From positions 1 through 34,853 of the forward strand of contig CAMFFO010000010.1 of assembly GCA_945949735.1 (NCBI GenBank): 34,853 nt of DNA. The letters run 5' to 3'. This DNA comes from an uncultured Clostridia bacterium (GTDB taxonomy: Bacteria > Bacillota > Clostridia > Oscillospirales > Oscillospiraceae). Positions within the stretch are counted from its first letter, which is position 1; every line of letters starts with the position of its first letter. Of the stretch, positions 14,901 through 21,463 are shown in pieces. The notes under the pieces were generated by a model. The model was not told the origin of the DNA, searched no databases, and saw only the letters and a program-made list of their open reading frames with translations. The translations under genes and the position numbers were made by a program.

Positions 14901-14935
14901 CTGCCGGCAGGGACAACCCTGCCGGCAGTCTCTTT
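14901..14935 (+). terminator. Terminator between the MATE gene and the feoB-side small gene
   Basis: A perfect 12-bp stem CTGCCGGCAGGG / CCCTGCCGGCAG with loop ACAA, then TCTCTTT on the plus strand. It can serve the MATE gene; no T-run follows on the minus side. Confidence 0.75.
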
Positions 14936-15107
14936 ACTCCTTCCGGGTTCCGCAATCCTTCCCGCAGCGACCGGAGCAGCCCGTGCGGCAGCTATGTCTG
15001 CAGCGTTTATCCCATATCATCCTGAACAGGATTCAGGCAGAAATCAGCGTGAACACAATCAAAACCGGAATCGTTCCGGCATTCGTTCTCACCCATTCCA
15101 TACTCAT
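14934..15107 (-). pseudogene. FeoB-associated Cys-rich membrane protein, interrupted by an in-frame TGA
   Basis: Right after feoB an ATG overlaps its stop codon (ATGA). The frame reads MSMEWVRTNAG and a membrane segment TIPVLIVFTLISA, then a TGA codon at 15035-15033. The same frame continues ILFRMIWDKRCRHSC and CRTGCSGRCGKDC to a TAA at 14936-14934. Total length is 57 codons including the TGA. An N-terminal membrane helix followed by a short Cys-rich cytosolic tail is the plan of FeoB-associated Cys-rich proteins, which are small partners of FeoB in ferrous iron uptake. The TGA falls at the end of the membrane segment. It could be a nonsense mutation, a base-call error or, less likely, read-through. 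If read as a stop, only a 24-residue peptide is made and the Cys tail is lost. Confidence 0.72.
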
Positions 15108-17287
15108 TTCTCACTTATCGACCTTTTGGAATTGGGAAAATCAGGAACCGGGCTTTCCCGAAGCGCCAGATAAGAAATCCCCGCCAGTACAGCCAACGCC
15201 GCCAGGGTACAGATGCCAAAGGCAGCTTCCCCAGTAAATAATCCCACGATCTGGTAGACAATCAAGGAAATCGCATAAGCAAAGAAGCACATATACGCAA
15301 TTGTGCCCACCGTCCAGCGCGCGTCCTTCAGCTCTCGATGGATGGCGCCAATGGCCGCAAAGCAGGGTGCGCAAAGGAGGTTGAAAACCATAAAGCTATA
15401 TGCCCGCGCCGGACCAAAGTCCGCCCGAATCATTGTCCAGATTTCATTGCCCGATTCACTCAGTTCCCCTGCAAAATTATAGAGCGTCCCGAAGGTCATG
15501 ACGACCTCTTCCTTGGCAATCAGTCCGCTAAACGTTGCGACAGCCGCCTTCCATGCCATATCCCCCGCCCAGCCCAGGGGATAGAACATCCAGGAAACCG
15601 TCTTTCCCAGGGATGCCAGCATGGATTCATTGCTGTTGTCCACCATTTGGATGCCGTTGTCCGCCCATCCGTAATTCAGGAGGAACCACAGCACAATGGA
15701 GCTGAGCAGAACAATGGTAGCAGCTCGTTTTACAAAATCCATTCCCCGATCAGCCGTTGCTCTGAGAACATTCCGGGCAGAAGGCATATGATACGGCGGA
15801 AGCTCCATCACAAAGGGAGCGGGCTTTCCCGCAAGGAATTTGAGCTTCTTCAGGATCACGCCGGAAACCAATGCCGCGCAAACGCCGATAAAGAATGCGG
15901 AAACCGCAATCAGAGGAGAATTATCGAACACTGCCCCGGCAAAGAGTCCGATGATCGGCATTTTCGCTCCGCAGGGAATAAATCCGGTGGTCATCACCGT
16001 AATCTTCCGATCCCGTTCCTGCTCAATGGTACGGGAAGAAAGAATTCCCGGCACTCCGCAGCCGGTGGCAACCAGCATGGGAATGATGCTCTTTCCGGAG
16101 AGCCCGAATCTGCGAAGGATCCGATCCATAATAAAGGCCACCCGGGACATATATCCCACATCCTCCAGGATGCTCAAAAGGATGGTCAAAACCAGTATCT
16201 GCGGAAGGAATCCCAGAACAGAACCCACTCCGGCAAGAATTCCGTCCATGATCAGTCCATACAGCCATCCGCTCACCCCCAGTCCGGTAAGGATCCGATC
16301 CAGAAAAACGGGGAGCAACTGTCCAAACAATACATTGTTCGCCCAGTCCGTACAGATCGTTCCAACAGAGAACGGCAAACTCCCCATGGCAATGGCGTAC
16401 ATCAGGAACATTACAGCCGCAAAAATCGGAAGCGCCAGGACCCGGTCTGTTACGATCCCATCGATCCGATCCGACAGGGTCATGCTGTGGACAGGAGCGC
16501 TTTTCTTTACTGCGTTTTCCACCACATGGCCAATGTAGTTATATCGCTGATCCGCAATGATACTTTCGGCATCATCATCCATCGCCGCCTCGCATTCCGT
16601 GATATGCACCTCCAGGTGCGCCAGCAGTTCCGGACTGAGTCCCAATTCCTCCCGAATCATCTTGTCACGTTCAAACAGCTTGATGGCATACCAGCGAAGG
16701 CAGCCAGACTCCACCATCCCTTCGATGGATTTCTCAATATGCTCCAGTGCTCGTTCCACACTGCCGGAGAAAATATGGGGCAGCGTAGTCCGTTTCCCTG
16801 CTTTGGCCAATTCCACAGCCCGTCGGGTGGCTTCGGCGACGCCCTCTCCCTTCAGTGCACTGATCTCCATAACCTCGCAGCCAAGTGCCTTTCCCAGCTT
16901 CACAAGGTCGATGGTATCCCCGTTTTTCCGGACAAGGTCAATCATGTTCACGGCCACCACTACAGGATACCCGAGCTCAATCAACTGGGTGGTCAGGTAA
17001 AGGTTCCGCTCAAGATTGGTTCCGTCAATCACGTCCAGAATGGCATCGGGATGCTCCTTCACCAGGTATGCACGGGTCACCGCCTCCTCAGGAGAGTACG
17101 GGCAAAGGGAGTAAATCCCCGGGAGATCCTGAAGGATCACATGGTCATATCCCTTCAGCGAGCCTTCTTTCTTTTCAACGGTCACACCAGGCCAGTTTCC
17201 CACATATTGGTTGGAGCCCGTCAGGGCATTGAACAAGGTGGTCTTTCCGCAGTTTGGATTTCCCGCCAGGGCGATTTTGATATCCAT
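15104..17287 (-). CDS. feoB: Ferrous iron transport protein B (FeoB)
   Basis: A 727-residue membrane Fe(II) transporter. The N-terminal G domain shows GNPNCGKT (G1, residues 9-16), DLPG (G3, 54-57) and NMID (G4, 114-117), followed by the helical GDI-like region and two Gate domains in the membrane part (for example LVATGCGVPGILSSRT and SGLIAKEEVVMTFG). The start is ATG 17287 with AGGAGG 9 bp upstream; ATG 17296 touches that site. No feoA gene lies beside it. The stop overlaps the start of a small Cys-rich gene. A DtxR-type metal-regulator box and a predicted promoter lie about 180-230 bp upstream, leaving a leader of about 190 nt with no function that I recognise. Confidence 0.96.
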   Translation of the reverse strand: MDIKIALAGNPNCGKTTLFNALTGSNQYVGNWPGVTVEKKEGSLKGYDHVILQDLPGIYSLCPYSPEEAVTRAYLVKEHPDAILDVIDGTNLERNLYLTTQLIELGYPVVVAVNMIDLVRKNGDTIDLVKLGKALGCEVMEISALKGEGVAEATRRAVELAKAGKRTTLPHIFSGSVERALEHIEKSIEGMVESGCLRWYAIKLFERDKMIREELGLSPELLAHLEVHITECEAAMDDDAESIIADQRYNYIGHVVENAVKKSAPVHSMTLSDRIDGIVTDRVLALPIFAAVMFLMYAIAMGSLPFSVGTICTDWANNVLFGQLLPVFLDRILTGLGVSGWLYGLIMDGILAGVGSVLGFLPQILVLTILLSILEDVGYMSRVAFIMDRILRRFGLSGKSIIPMLVATGCGVPGILSSRTIEQERDRKITVMTTGFIPCGAKMPIIGLFAGAVFDNSPLIAVSAFFIGVCAALVSGVILKKLKFLAGKPAPFVMELPPYHMPSARNVLRATADRGMDFVKRAATIVLLSSIVLWFLLNYGWADNGIQMVDNSNESMLASLGKTVSWMFYPLGWAGDMAWKAAVATFSGLIAKEEVVMTFGTLYNFAGELSESGNEIWTMIRADFGPARAYSFMVFNLLCAPCFAAIGAIHRELKDARWTVGTIAYMCFFAYAISLIVYQIVGLFTGEAAFGICTLAALAVLAGISYLALRESPVPDFPNSKRSISEK

Positions 17288-17464
17288 GGAAAACATCCTC
17301 CTATCACGATCGTCAGCCGCTCCCTGTCCCTTTGAAAAAAATCCCACCTTTTTTCCGGCAAGCACCGCCCTCTCCATGAATCCCTATCACATGAACGGCC
17401 TCCGGAGCCTTCAAATCCCTGAAGCATTCTCACGATTCGCATCGCCAAAAACGTTTTTTGGCAG

Positions 17465-17483
17465 TTAGTCTAAGCTAACCTCC
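17465..17483 (-). promoter_or_regulatory. Candidate DtxR/IdeR-type metal-repressor box upstream of feoB
   Basis: TTAGTCTAAGCTAACCTCC (plus strand) agrees at 14 of 19 positions with the remembered IdeR/DtxR consensus TTAGGTTAGGCTAACCTAA. It contains inverted GTTAG/CTAAC. It lies just downstream of the predicted -10, a repressing position. Confidence 0.55.
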
Positions 17484-17487
17484 ATGG

Positions 17488-17516
17488 AATAACCTCCGCC
17501 TCCTATTCTTTGTCAA
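17488..17516 (-). promoter_or_regulatory. Predicted promoter of feoB
   Basis: On the minus strand TTGACA (17516-17511) lies 17-18 bp from a poor -10 (GTTATT or TTATTC, 17493-17487). The -35 overlaps the end of the GIY-YIG gene. The DtxR-type box starts about 5 bp beyond the -10. Confidence 0.5.
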
Positions 17517-17782
17517 GGTCTATCCGCTTCCTCAATCAACTTTTCTTTTTGAAGCCGGTTCATGGATTTTACAATCCATTCCCGTTTCAGCGCGTTGGAA
17601 TGGCTTCCGCATCGTTCCCGGTAAACCAGCTGCAGAGGCCCTCTCCCCCGCGTATACTTTGCTCCCCGCCCAGCACTGTGTGCCGCAAAACGCTTCTCTA
17701 CATCCACCGCAATGCCGGTATACAGCGTATTGTCCCCACACCGTAGAATGTATAAATACCAGATTTGATTTTCTTTCTCCAT
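17513..17782 (-). CDS. GIY-YIG nuclease family protein (UPF0213/YhbQ-like)
   Basis: An 89-residue single-domain GIY-YIG protein. WYLYILRCGDNTLYTGI carries the two-part signature (YLYIL, then LYTGI). The conserved Arg lies in VEKRFAAHSAG, GAKYTRGRGPL follows, and the Glu sits in LKREWIVK. Members of this small family are predicted structure-specific nucleases of unclear role; YhbQ-type proteins act on DNA in vitro. Its ATG overlaps the last base of the upstream membrane-protein gene (TAATG), so the two are translationally coupled. No obvious terminator follows before the feoB promoter, which overlaps its 3' end. Confidence 0.92.
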   Translation of the reverse strand: MEKENQIWYLYILRCGDNTLYTGIAVDVEKRFAAHSAGRGAKYTRGRGPLQLVYRERCGSHSNALKREWIVKSMNRLQKEKLIEEADRP

Positions 17783-18285
17783 TATTTCCGACGGAACCTC
17801 CCACTCAGAAGCCGATCCAGCAGGAAAAACACCAGATTGCCCATAATCAGCATCAGCACCAGTCCAGCAAGGCCCAGATCCCGGAAATCCTCGGCCAGCT
17901 GCCCCATCCCCAGCAATCGGAGCAGCAGCCAGTAGAGTACAACGATACTCCCGTTAAAATAGAGTCCCTTCCAGAGCCACCGAAAGCGCCGCCTATCAAG
18001 GACGGGCTTCAAAATGGGATAATAGCCCAGAAACAGGAACACAGCCGCGCCCTCCTTATCCGGCGAAAACAAGGAGCTCAGAATCCCCACCACGGCATAC
18101 CACGCCCAAGCGAATCTCCTGCCGCACAGCTTCAGCATCACCGCCAGAAGCATGGAACAGACGATGGGACAGACATAGGTCGCAATGGGAATCAGTCCAC
18201 CCAGGCACATGATTACAACTGCCAAGGCAGCCAGCATACCTCCCAGCGCCACAGCAAAGGCGGGAGAACGCCTGTTTCTATCCAA
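17782..18285 (-). CDS. Conserved multi-pass membrane protein, unknown function (TTG start)
   Basis: A predicted 167-residue membrane protein with about five hydrophobic segments (VALGGMLAALAVVIMCLGGL, YVCPIVCSMLLAVML, then WYAVVGILSSLF and two more). I recall similar unannotated proteins in Clostridia, with an overall look like small-molecule transporter S-components, but no function can be assigned. Start choice: ATG 18321 lies inside the -10 box of a strong promoter (TATAATG), so it cannot be translated with a normal leader. TTG 18285, in the same frame, has AAGGAAGG 7 bp upstream and gives MDRNRRSPAFAVAL. It is followed by the coupled GIY-YIG gene and diverges from the thioesterase gene. 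Confidence 0.8.
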   Translation of the reverse strand: MDRNRRSPAFAVALGGMLAALAVVIMCLGGLIPIATYVCPIVCSMLLAVMLKLCGRRFAWAWYAVVGILSSLFSPDKEGAAVFLFLGYYPILKPVLDRRRFRWLWKGLYFNGSIVVLYWLLLRLLGMGQLAEDFRDLGLAGLVLMLIMGNLVFFLLDRLLSGRFRRK

Positions 18286-18319
18286 AGCAATTCCTTCCTT
18301 TTCCTCAGAGAATAGACTC

Positions 18320-18348
18320 ATTATACGAAAGCCGCCGGAAAAAAGCAA
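18320..18348 (-). promoter_or_regulatory. Predicted promoter of the membrane protein/GIY-YIG operon
   Basis: On the minus strand TTGCTT (18348-18343), a 17-bp spacer and TATAAT (18325-18320). The -10 overlaps an in-frame ATG, which moves the likely start to TTG 18285. Confidence 0.7.
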
Positions 18349-18379
18349 CTGTTTTCCAATCCAATAAGAACCTTTCGCA

Positions 18380-18408
18380 TTGACACCGCCCCGGGAATGC
18401 GGTATAGT
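18380..18408 (+). promoter_or_regulatory. Predicted promoter of the thioesterase operon
   Basis: TTGACA (18380-18385), a 17-bp spacer and TATAGT (18403-18408), 25 bp before the ATG at 18434. One of the best consensus matches in the window. Confidence 0.82.
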
Positions 18409-18433
18409 AACCATAGAAAGGTTGTGATACCCT

Positions 18434-18820
18434 ATGGAAATTACTGTTGGCATGAAGGGCGAAGCATCCTCCCTGGTGGAACGGGAGGACACGGCCCAGG
18501 AGGTAGGCTCCGGCGACCTTCTTGTCTATGCAACTCCCTGCATGGCAGCCCTGATGGAAGGAGCCGCCTGTAACGCGCTCGCTCCTGCCCTGGAGGATAC
18601 GCATACCACCGTCGGCGTCTGCCTGAACCTGGAACATCTCAGCGCCACGCCCGTGGGCATGGAGGTTCATGCGGAGGCGGAGGTCACTGCTGTGGATGGA
18701 AATACCATAACCCTGACCATAACCGCCTACGATGAGGCTGGGGTCATCGGCAAAGCGACCCATAAGCGTGTGAAGGTCACGGCTCAGAAATTCCTGGATA
18801 AAGCATATTCAAAACTATAA
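18434..18820 (+). CDS. Hotdog-fold thioesterase, FlK (fluoroacetyl-CoA thioesterase)-like
   Basis: A 128-residue hotdog protein. It follows the FlK-like pattern EVGSGDLLVYATPCMAALME, then LEHLSATPVGMEVHAEAEV and GVIGKATHKR. The residues corresponding to the FlK catalytic Thr, Glu and His are present as Thr34, Glu42 and His68. Most members of this family hydrolyse small acyl-CoAs of unknown identity; fluoroacetyl-CoA is specific to a few Streptomyces proteins and should not be assumed here. The start has AAAGG about 12 bp upstream, a modest site. A 107-residue gene of unknown function follows 12 bp later. Confidence 0.88.
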   Translation: MEITVGMKGEASSLVEREDTAQEVGSGDLLVYATPCMAALMEGAACNALAPALEDTHTTVGVCLNLEHLSATPVGMEVHAEAEVTAVDGNTITLTITAYDEAGVIGKATHKRVKVTAQKFLDKAYSKL

Positions 18821-18832
18821 GGAGGAATTGTT

Positions 18833-19156
18833 ATGGAAGATTATGGAGTCATGATTCGCAATACCTTTGACCTGAGCAGCGTCCGCGATGCTGAAGCGCT
18901 GTTTGAAGCCTGCATTCAGAACGCCTTTCCCACCTTCCGTTTCCGCCGTCTGGAACTGATCCGCTTTCTCCGGGATGAGGAGTACATGGAGGGCCGCAGC
19001 TGGAACCATGTTTTCCAGATCCGCAAAACCATCTTGCAGGACTCCCCCGTCTGGGAGGTGCATTGCCATCGGGTCACCATGGGCAAAACTCCGGACAAGC
19101 ACGTCTACTTAGATTATATGACGCTCGGCTTTGTCCAGTACATGGAGAAGGAATAA
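18833..19156 (+). CDS. Hypothetical protein, 107 residues
   Basis: Not recognised. A soluble 107-residue protein with a strong AAGGAGGA site about 7 bp before its ATG, clearly translated with the thioesterase upstream (12-bp gap) and ended by a strong terminator. Its sequence alternates helices (RDAEALFEACIQNAF, RRLELIRFLRDEEYM) with aromatic strands (SWNHVFQIRKTI, VWEVHCHRV, HVYLDYMTLGFVQYM). No signal peptide, membrane segment or metal motif is visible. Confidence 0.8.
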   Translation: MEDYGVMIRNTFDLSSVRDAEALFEACIQNAFPTFRFRRLELIRFLRDEEYMEGRSWNHVFQIRKTILQDSPVWEVHCHRVTMGKTPDKHVYLDYMTLGFVQYMEKE

Positions 19157-19164
19157 TTTGAAAC

Positions 19165-19202
19165 ACGCCCCGTCCAGAATCCCGGACGGGGCGTATCATA
19201 TT
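19165..19202. terminator. Bidirectional terminator between the thioesterase operon and the Nudix gene
   Basis: ACGCCCCGTCC (19165-19175) pairs perfectly with GGACGGGGCGT (19184-19194). ATCATATTTT follows on the plus strand. The minus-strand Nudix gene ends at 19196, so the hairpin serves both. Confidence 0.85.
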
Positions 19203-19654
19203 TTCCTGTTTTTTTCAAATTCCAATGCCATATCCATCAGAATTGGGGTTACATTGGGATAGGTCAGCCGATCAGGAAGGATCTCAAACAGTCCCGTTTC
19301 CCGCATTTCCAAATTGGGAAGCGCCCCCAAACGCCGGATTTCCGCGTAGAATACCATTCCGTCCGCAAAACTGTCCCCGTCATACCCCCGGTAATCGAAT
19401 ACGGGATAAAGCTTTGCTTCCACGGCCCCGCTTTCCTCATACAGCTCCCTCCGAGCCGCTTCCAGGGGTGTTTCTCCGGCTTCCACATGGCCGCCCTGGG
19501 TCTCCCAGGTTTCCCTGTCCCGATGCCTGCTCAGGAGCCACTTCCCGTCCAGCCGTGAGCAAACAACCACAAACCGGTAGCTTTTGCAGGAGTGGAGTGG
19601 GCGAACCTGGCAGCGCAGACGGGGATTCATTCCTTTGGGATACACTTCCGGCAT
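19196..19654 (-). CDS. Nudix hydrolase
   Basis: A 152-residue single Nudix domain. The Nudix box is complete: G55 x5 E61 x7 R69 E70 L Y E73 E74 S G76, within GGHVEAGETP and AARRELYEESG. It would hydrolyse a nucleoside diphosphate linked to another group, using Mg2+; the substrate cannot be read. ATG 19654 is chosen because AAGGGGG lies about 10 bp upstream; ATG 19630 (overlapping the previous stop as ATGA) and ATG 19732 are alternatives. Either of the first two overlaps the end of the kinase gene, so it is the third gene of a uridine phosphorylase-kinase-Nudix operon. Confidence 0.9.
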   Translation of the reverse strand: MPEVYPKGMNPRLRCQVRPLHSCKSYRFVVVCSRLDGKWLLSRHRDRETWETQGGHVEAGETPLEAARRELYEESGAVEAKLYPVFDYRGYDGDSFADGMVFYAEIRRLGALPNLEMRETGLFEILPDRLTYPNVTPILMDMALEFEKNRKI

Positions 19655-20556
19655 GACAAACCCGCCCCCTTCCACTCCGAACGGCCTCTTCCATAACAGG
19701 AAGGAACCGGGGTTTTCATCCTGCTGTACCATATAAGAACCTGTGCCGCCTGGTCACGCATGGTTTGGATCTCCCCTTCCCCGAAATCAATCGCCCAGGG
19801 AAGAGAGCCCAGGGTATTACAGGAAATATAAAGCGCCAAGAACCTCCAGAACTCCACAGGAACCGTACCATTGAAGTATCCATCCACCATCCCGGCAGCG
19901 AAGGGCTCCGACGTCTGGGCGGACCATACGATCCGGTTAAACTCCTCCCAGGGATCCCCGTAGTCCCAGCGGTCAAAGTCAATGACCACCAGCTTTCCGT
20001 CCCTGTCCACCATCATATTCCCGATGTGATAGTCCCCATGCTGAAAGGTTTGGGGCCTGTCTTTCAGTAAATTCCTGTTCTCTTCCAGATAGCGCAGAAA
20101 GACGCCATCATTTTCATAGCGGAGCGGGCAGCTTTGATACATGGAAATCTTTCGGTCAATCTTCCTGCCATACCGTTCTCCCCAGGGCAGAACACCTTCC
20201 GGAGCGGAGATGGAATGAATGCTTTTCAGAAGCCTGCCAGCCTCCAGGCCATAGGCGTACTGCTGTTCCCCGGACCGTGCGGGAATCCACTGCTCCGCAT
20301 CGGTACCATCGATCCAGCTCTGGATACAGTATACCCCCTCGGCACATACCCCCTGCTCCAGAGGCAGACAAATGGACACGCCCATGTCAGCCAGATCCCG
20401 CATTCTCCCAAAGCCATTTTTCACCGCTTCCAATCGGTTCAAAGGAGATATTCTGAGTAAGTATACGCTCCCTCCGGCAGCCTCCGCAAGATATTTCCTG
20501 TCGGAAGACCAGCCCTTAGCAATGGGGGTACGCTTAACGATAGAATCAAGCAGCAT
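19627..20556 (-). CDS. Aminoglycoside phosphotransferase-like (APH) kinase
   Basis: A 309-residue APH-fold small-molecule kinase. The N lobe has the Lys-bearing region VYLLRISPLN. The C lobe shows the Brenner motif HGDYHIGN (173-180, catalytic Asp175) and the metal-binding DFDRWDYGDPW (193-203). The fold is shared by antibiotic kinases, choline kinase and sugar or nucleoside kinases. With a uridine phosphorylase upstream and a Nudix hydrolase downstream, a salvage substrate is more likely than an antibiotic (inference). The start is ATG 20556 with AGGAGA about 5 bp upstream. The last 30 residues are a Cys- and Arg-containing tail read in the same DNA as the Nudix 5' end; such a tail is unusual and may be poorly conserved. 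Confidence 0.88.
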   Translation of the reverse strand: MLLDSIVKRTPIAKGWSSDRKYLAEAAGGSVYLLRISPLNRLEAVKNGFGRMRDLADMGVSICLPLEQGVCAEGVYCIQSWIDGTDAEQWIPARSGEQQYAYGLEAGRLLKSIHSISAPEGVLPWGERYGRKIDRKISMYQSCPLRYENDGVFLRYLEENRNLLKDRPQTFQHGDYHIGNMMVDRDGKLVVIDFDRWDYGDPWEEFNRIVWSAQTSEPFAAGMVDGYFNGTVPVEFWRFLALYISCNTLGSLPWAIDFGEGEIQTMRDQAAQVLIWYSRMKTPVPSCYGRGRSEWKGAGLSCRKCIPKE

Positions 20557-20576
20557 ATTTCTCCTACGGAAAAGGC

Positions 20577-21341
20577 TTATTTCCTGTCGGAAAGAATGAT
20601 CCGTTTCATCGCCTCGATCCCGACGCGAATCGCCCCGGAGGTGTCCTCGGTCATTGGCATGGACAATCCCGCCTTTTCCCGTTCCTGGTTCCAAACGGCG
20701 TGGAAGCAGCTTCCGCAGCGCACACCCAGGGCGGCCGCCACAACAAACAGGGCGGCGGACTCCATTTCGCTGGCCTTGACCCCCAGCCGTTTCCAGCTCT
20801 CCCATTTCTGGAGCAGCTCATAAGATACCGGCGATTTCTCCGGGCTGTGCTGCCCATAGAAGGAGTCCTTGCACTGTACCACACCCGTGTGCGTCCGGTA
20901 ACCCAGCTCCTCCGATGCGGCTTTCAATGCGGCAGTCACGCCGAAATCCGGAACCGCGGGAAATTCAATGGGGGCATACTCCAGGGAAGTATGCTCGAAA
21001 CGAACCGCTCCGGTAGCCACAACCACATCCCCGGGCATTACATCCATATCGATTCCGCCGCAGGTTCCCACCCGGATGAAGGTATCCGCGCCGATGGCCG
21101 CCAGCTCCTCCATGGCAATGGAGGCAGAGGCCCCCCCGATTCCGGTGGAGCACACGGACACTTTTTCGCCCAGAAGCGTACCTGTGTAGATATTATATTC
21201 CCGGTTCATTCCAATATGGACGGGATTCTCAAAATAGGATGCAATGGACGCGCACCGTCCCGGATCCCCGGGAAGAAATACATACCGTCCCACATCGCCC
21301 TTCACGCAGTGAATATGAAACTGCATTCCGATATCCTGCAT
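20577..21341 (-). CDS. Uridine phosphorylase-like nucleoside phosphorylase
   Basis: A 254-residue NP-I family phosphorylase. LPGDPGR (23-29) binds phosphate, and [26 protein letters not shown] and [12 protein letters not shown] (ribose-binding EMES) follow, as in Udp/DeoD hexameric enzymes. The family splits nucleosides to base and (deoxy)ribose-1-phosphate for salvage. Uridine is the best guess; the specificity insert is too divergent to be sure. The start is ATG 21341 with AGGAGG 8 bp upstream. It leads an operon with the APH-like kinase 20 bp downstream and the Nudix gene. Its promoter overlaps the polC terminator. Confidence 0.9.
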   Translation of the reverse strand: MQDIGMQFHIHCVKGDVGRYVFLPGDPGRCASIASYFENPVHIGMNREYNIYTGTLLGEKVSVCSTGIGGASASIAMEELAAIGADTFIRVGTCGGIDMDVMPGDVVVATGAVRFEHTSLEYAPIEFPAVPDFGVTAALKAASEELGYRTHTGVVQCKDSFYGQHSPEKSPVSYELLQKWESWKRLGVKASEMESAALFVVAAALGVRCGSCFHAVWNQEREKAGLSMPMTEDTSGAIRVGIEAMKRIILSDRK

Positions 21342-21374
21342 ACGACATCCTCCTTGTGTAAAATCGATAAAAAT

Positions 21375-21403
21375 ATACTACCATATCCATCCATTATTTG
21401 CAA
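21375..21403 (-). promoter_or_regulatory. Predicted promoter of the nucleoside phosphorylase operon
   Basis: On the minus strand TTGCAA (21403-21398), a 17-bp spacer and TAGTAT (21380-21375), about 34 bp before the ATG. Confidence 0.6.
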
Positions 21404-21455
21404 CAAAAAAACATACAACACCCCAGCGGACCAGTTCAACCAGGCTCCGCTGGGG
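21403..21455 (-). terminator. Terminator of polC / end of the pyrH-polC operon
   Basis: CCCCAGCGGA (21421-21430) pairs with TCCGCTGGGG (21446-21455). On the minus strand the stem is followed by TGTTGTATGTTTTTTTG. Confidence 0.8.
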
Positions 21456-21463
21456 GATGTGTT

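Noticed and set aside
15018..15035. Selenocysteine read-through (SECIS) at the TGA in the Cys-rich gene behind feoB
   Set aside because: A 5-bp stem (ATCCT/AGGAT, loop GTTC) starts right after the TGA, but bacterial SECIS elements have a longer stem with the loop further downstream, and the TGA is at a membrane segment, not a redox Cys site. No selenium genes are in the window.
17288..17464. A feoA gene in the feoB leader
   Set aside because: The space is too short for a FeoA domain and the frames there show no FeoA pattern.
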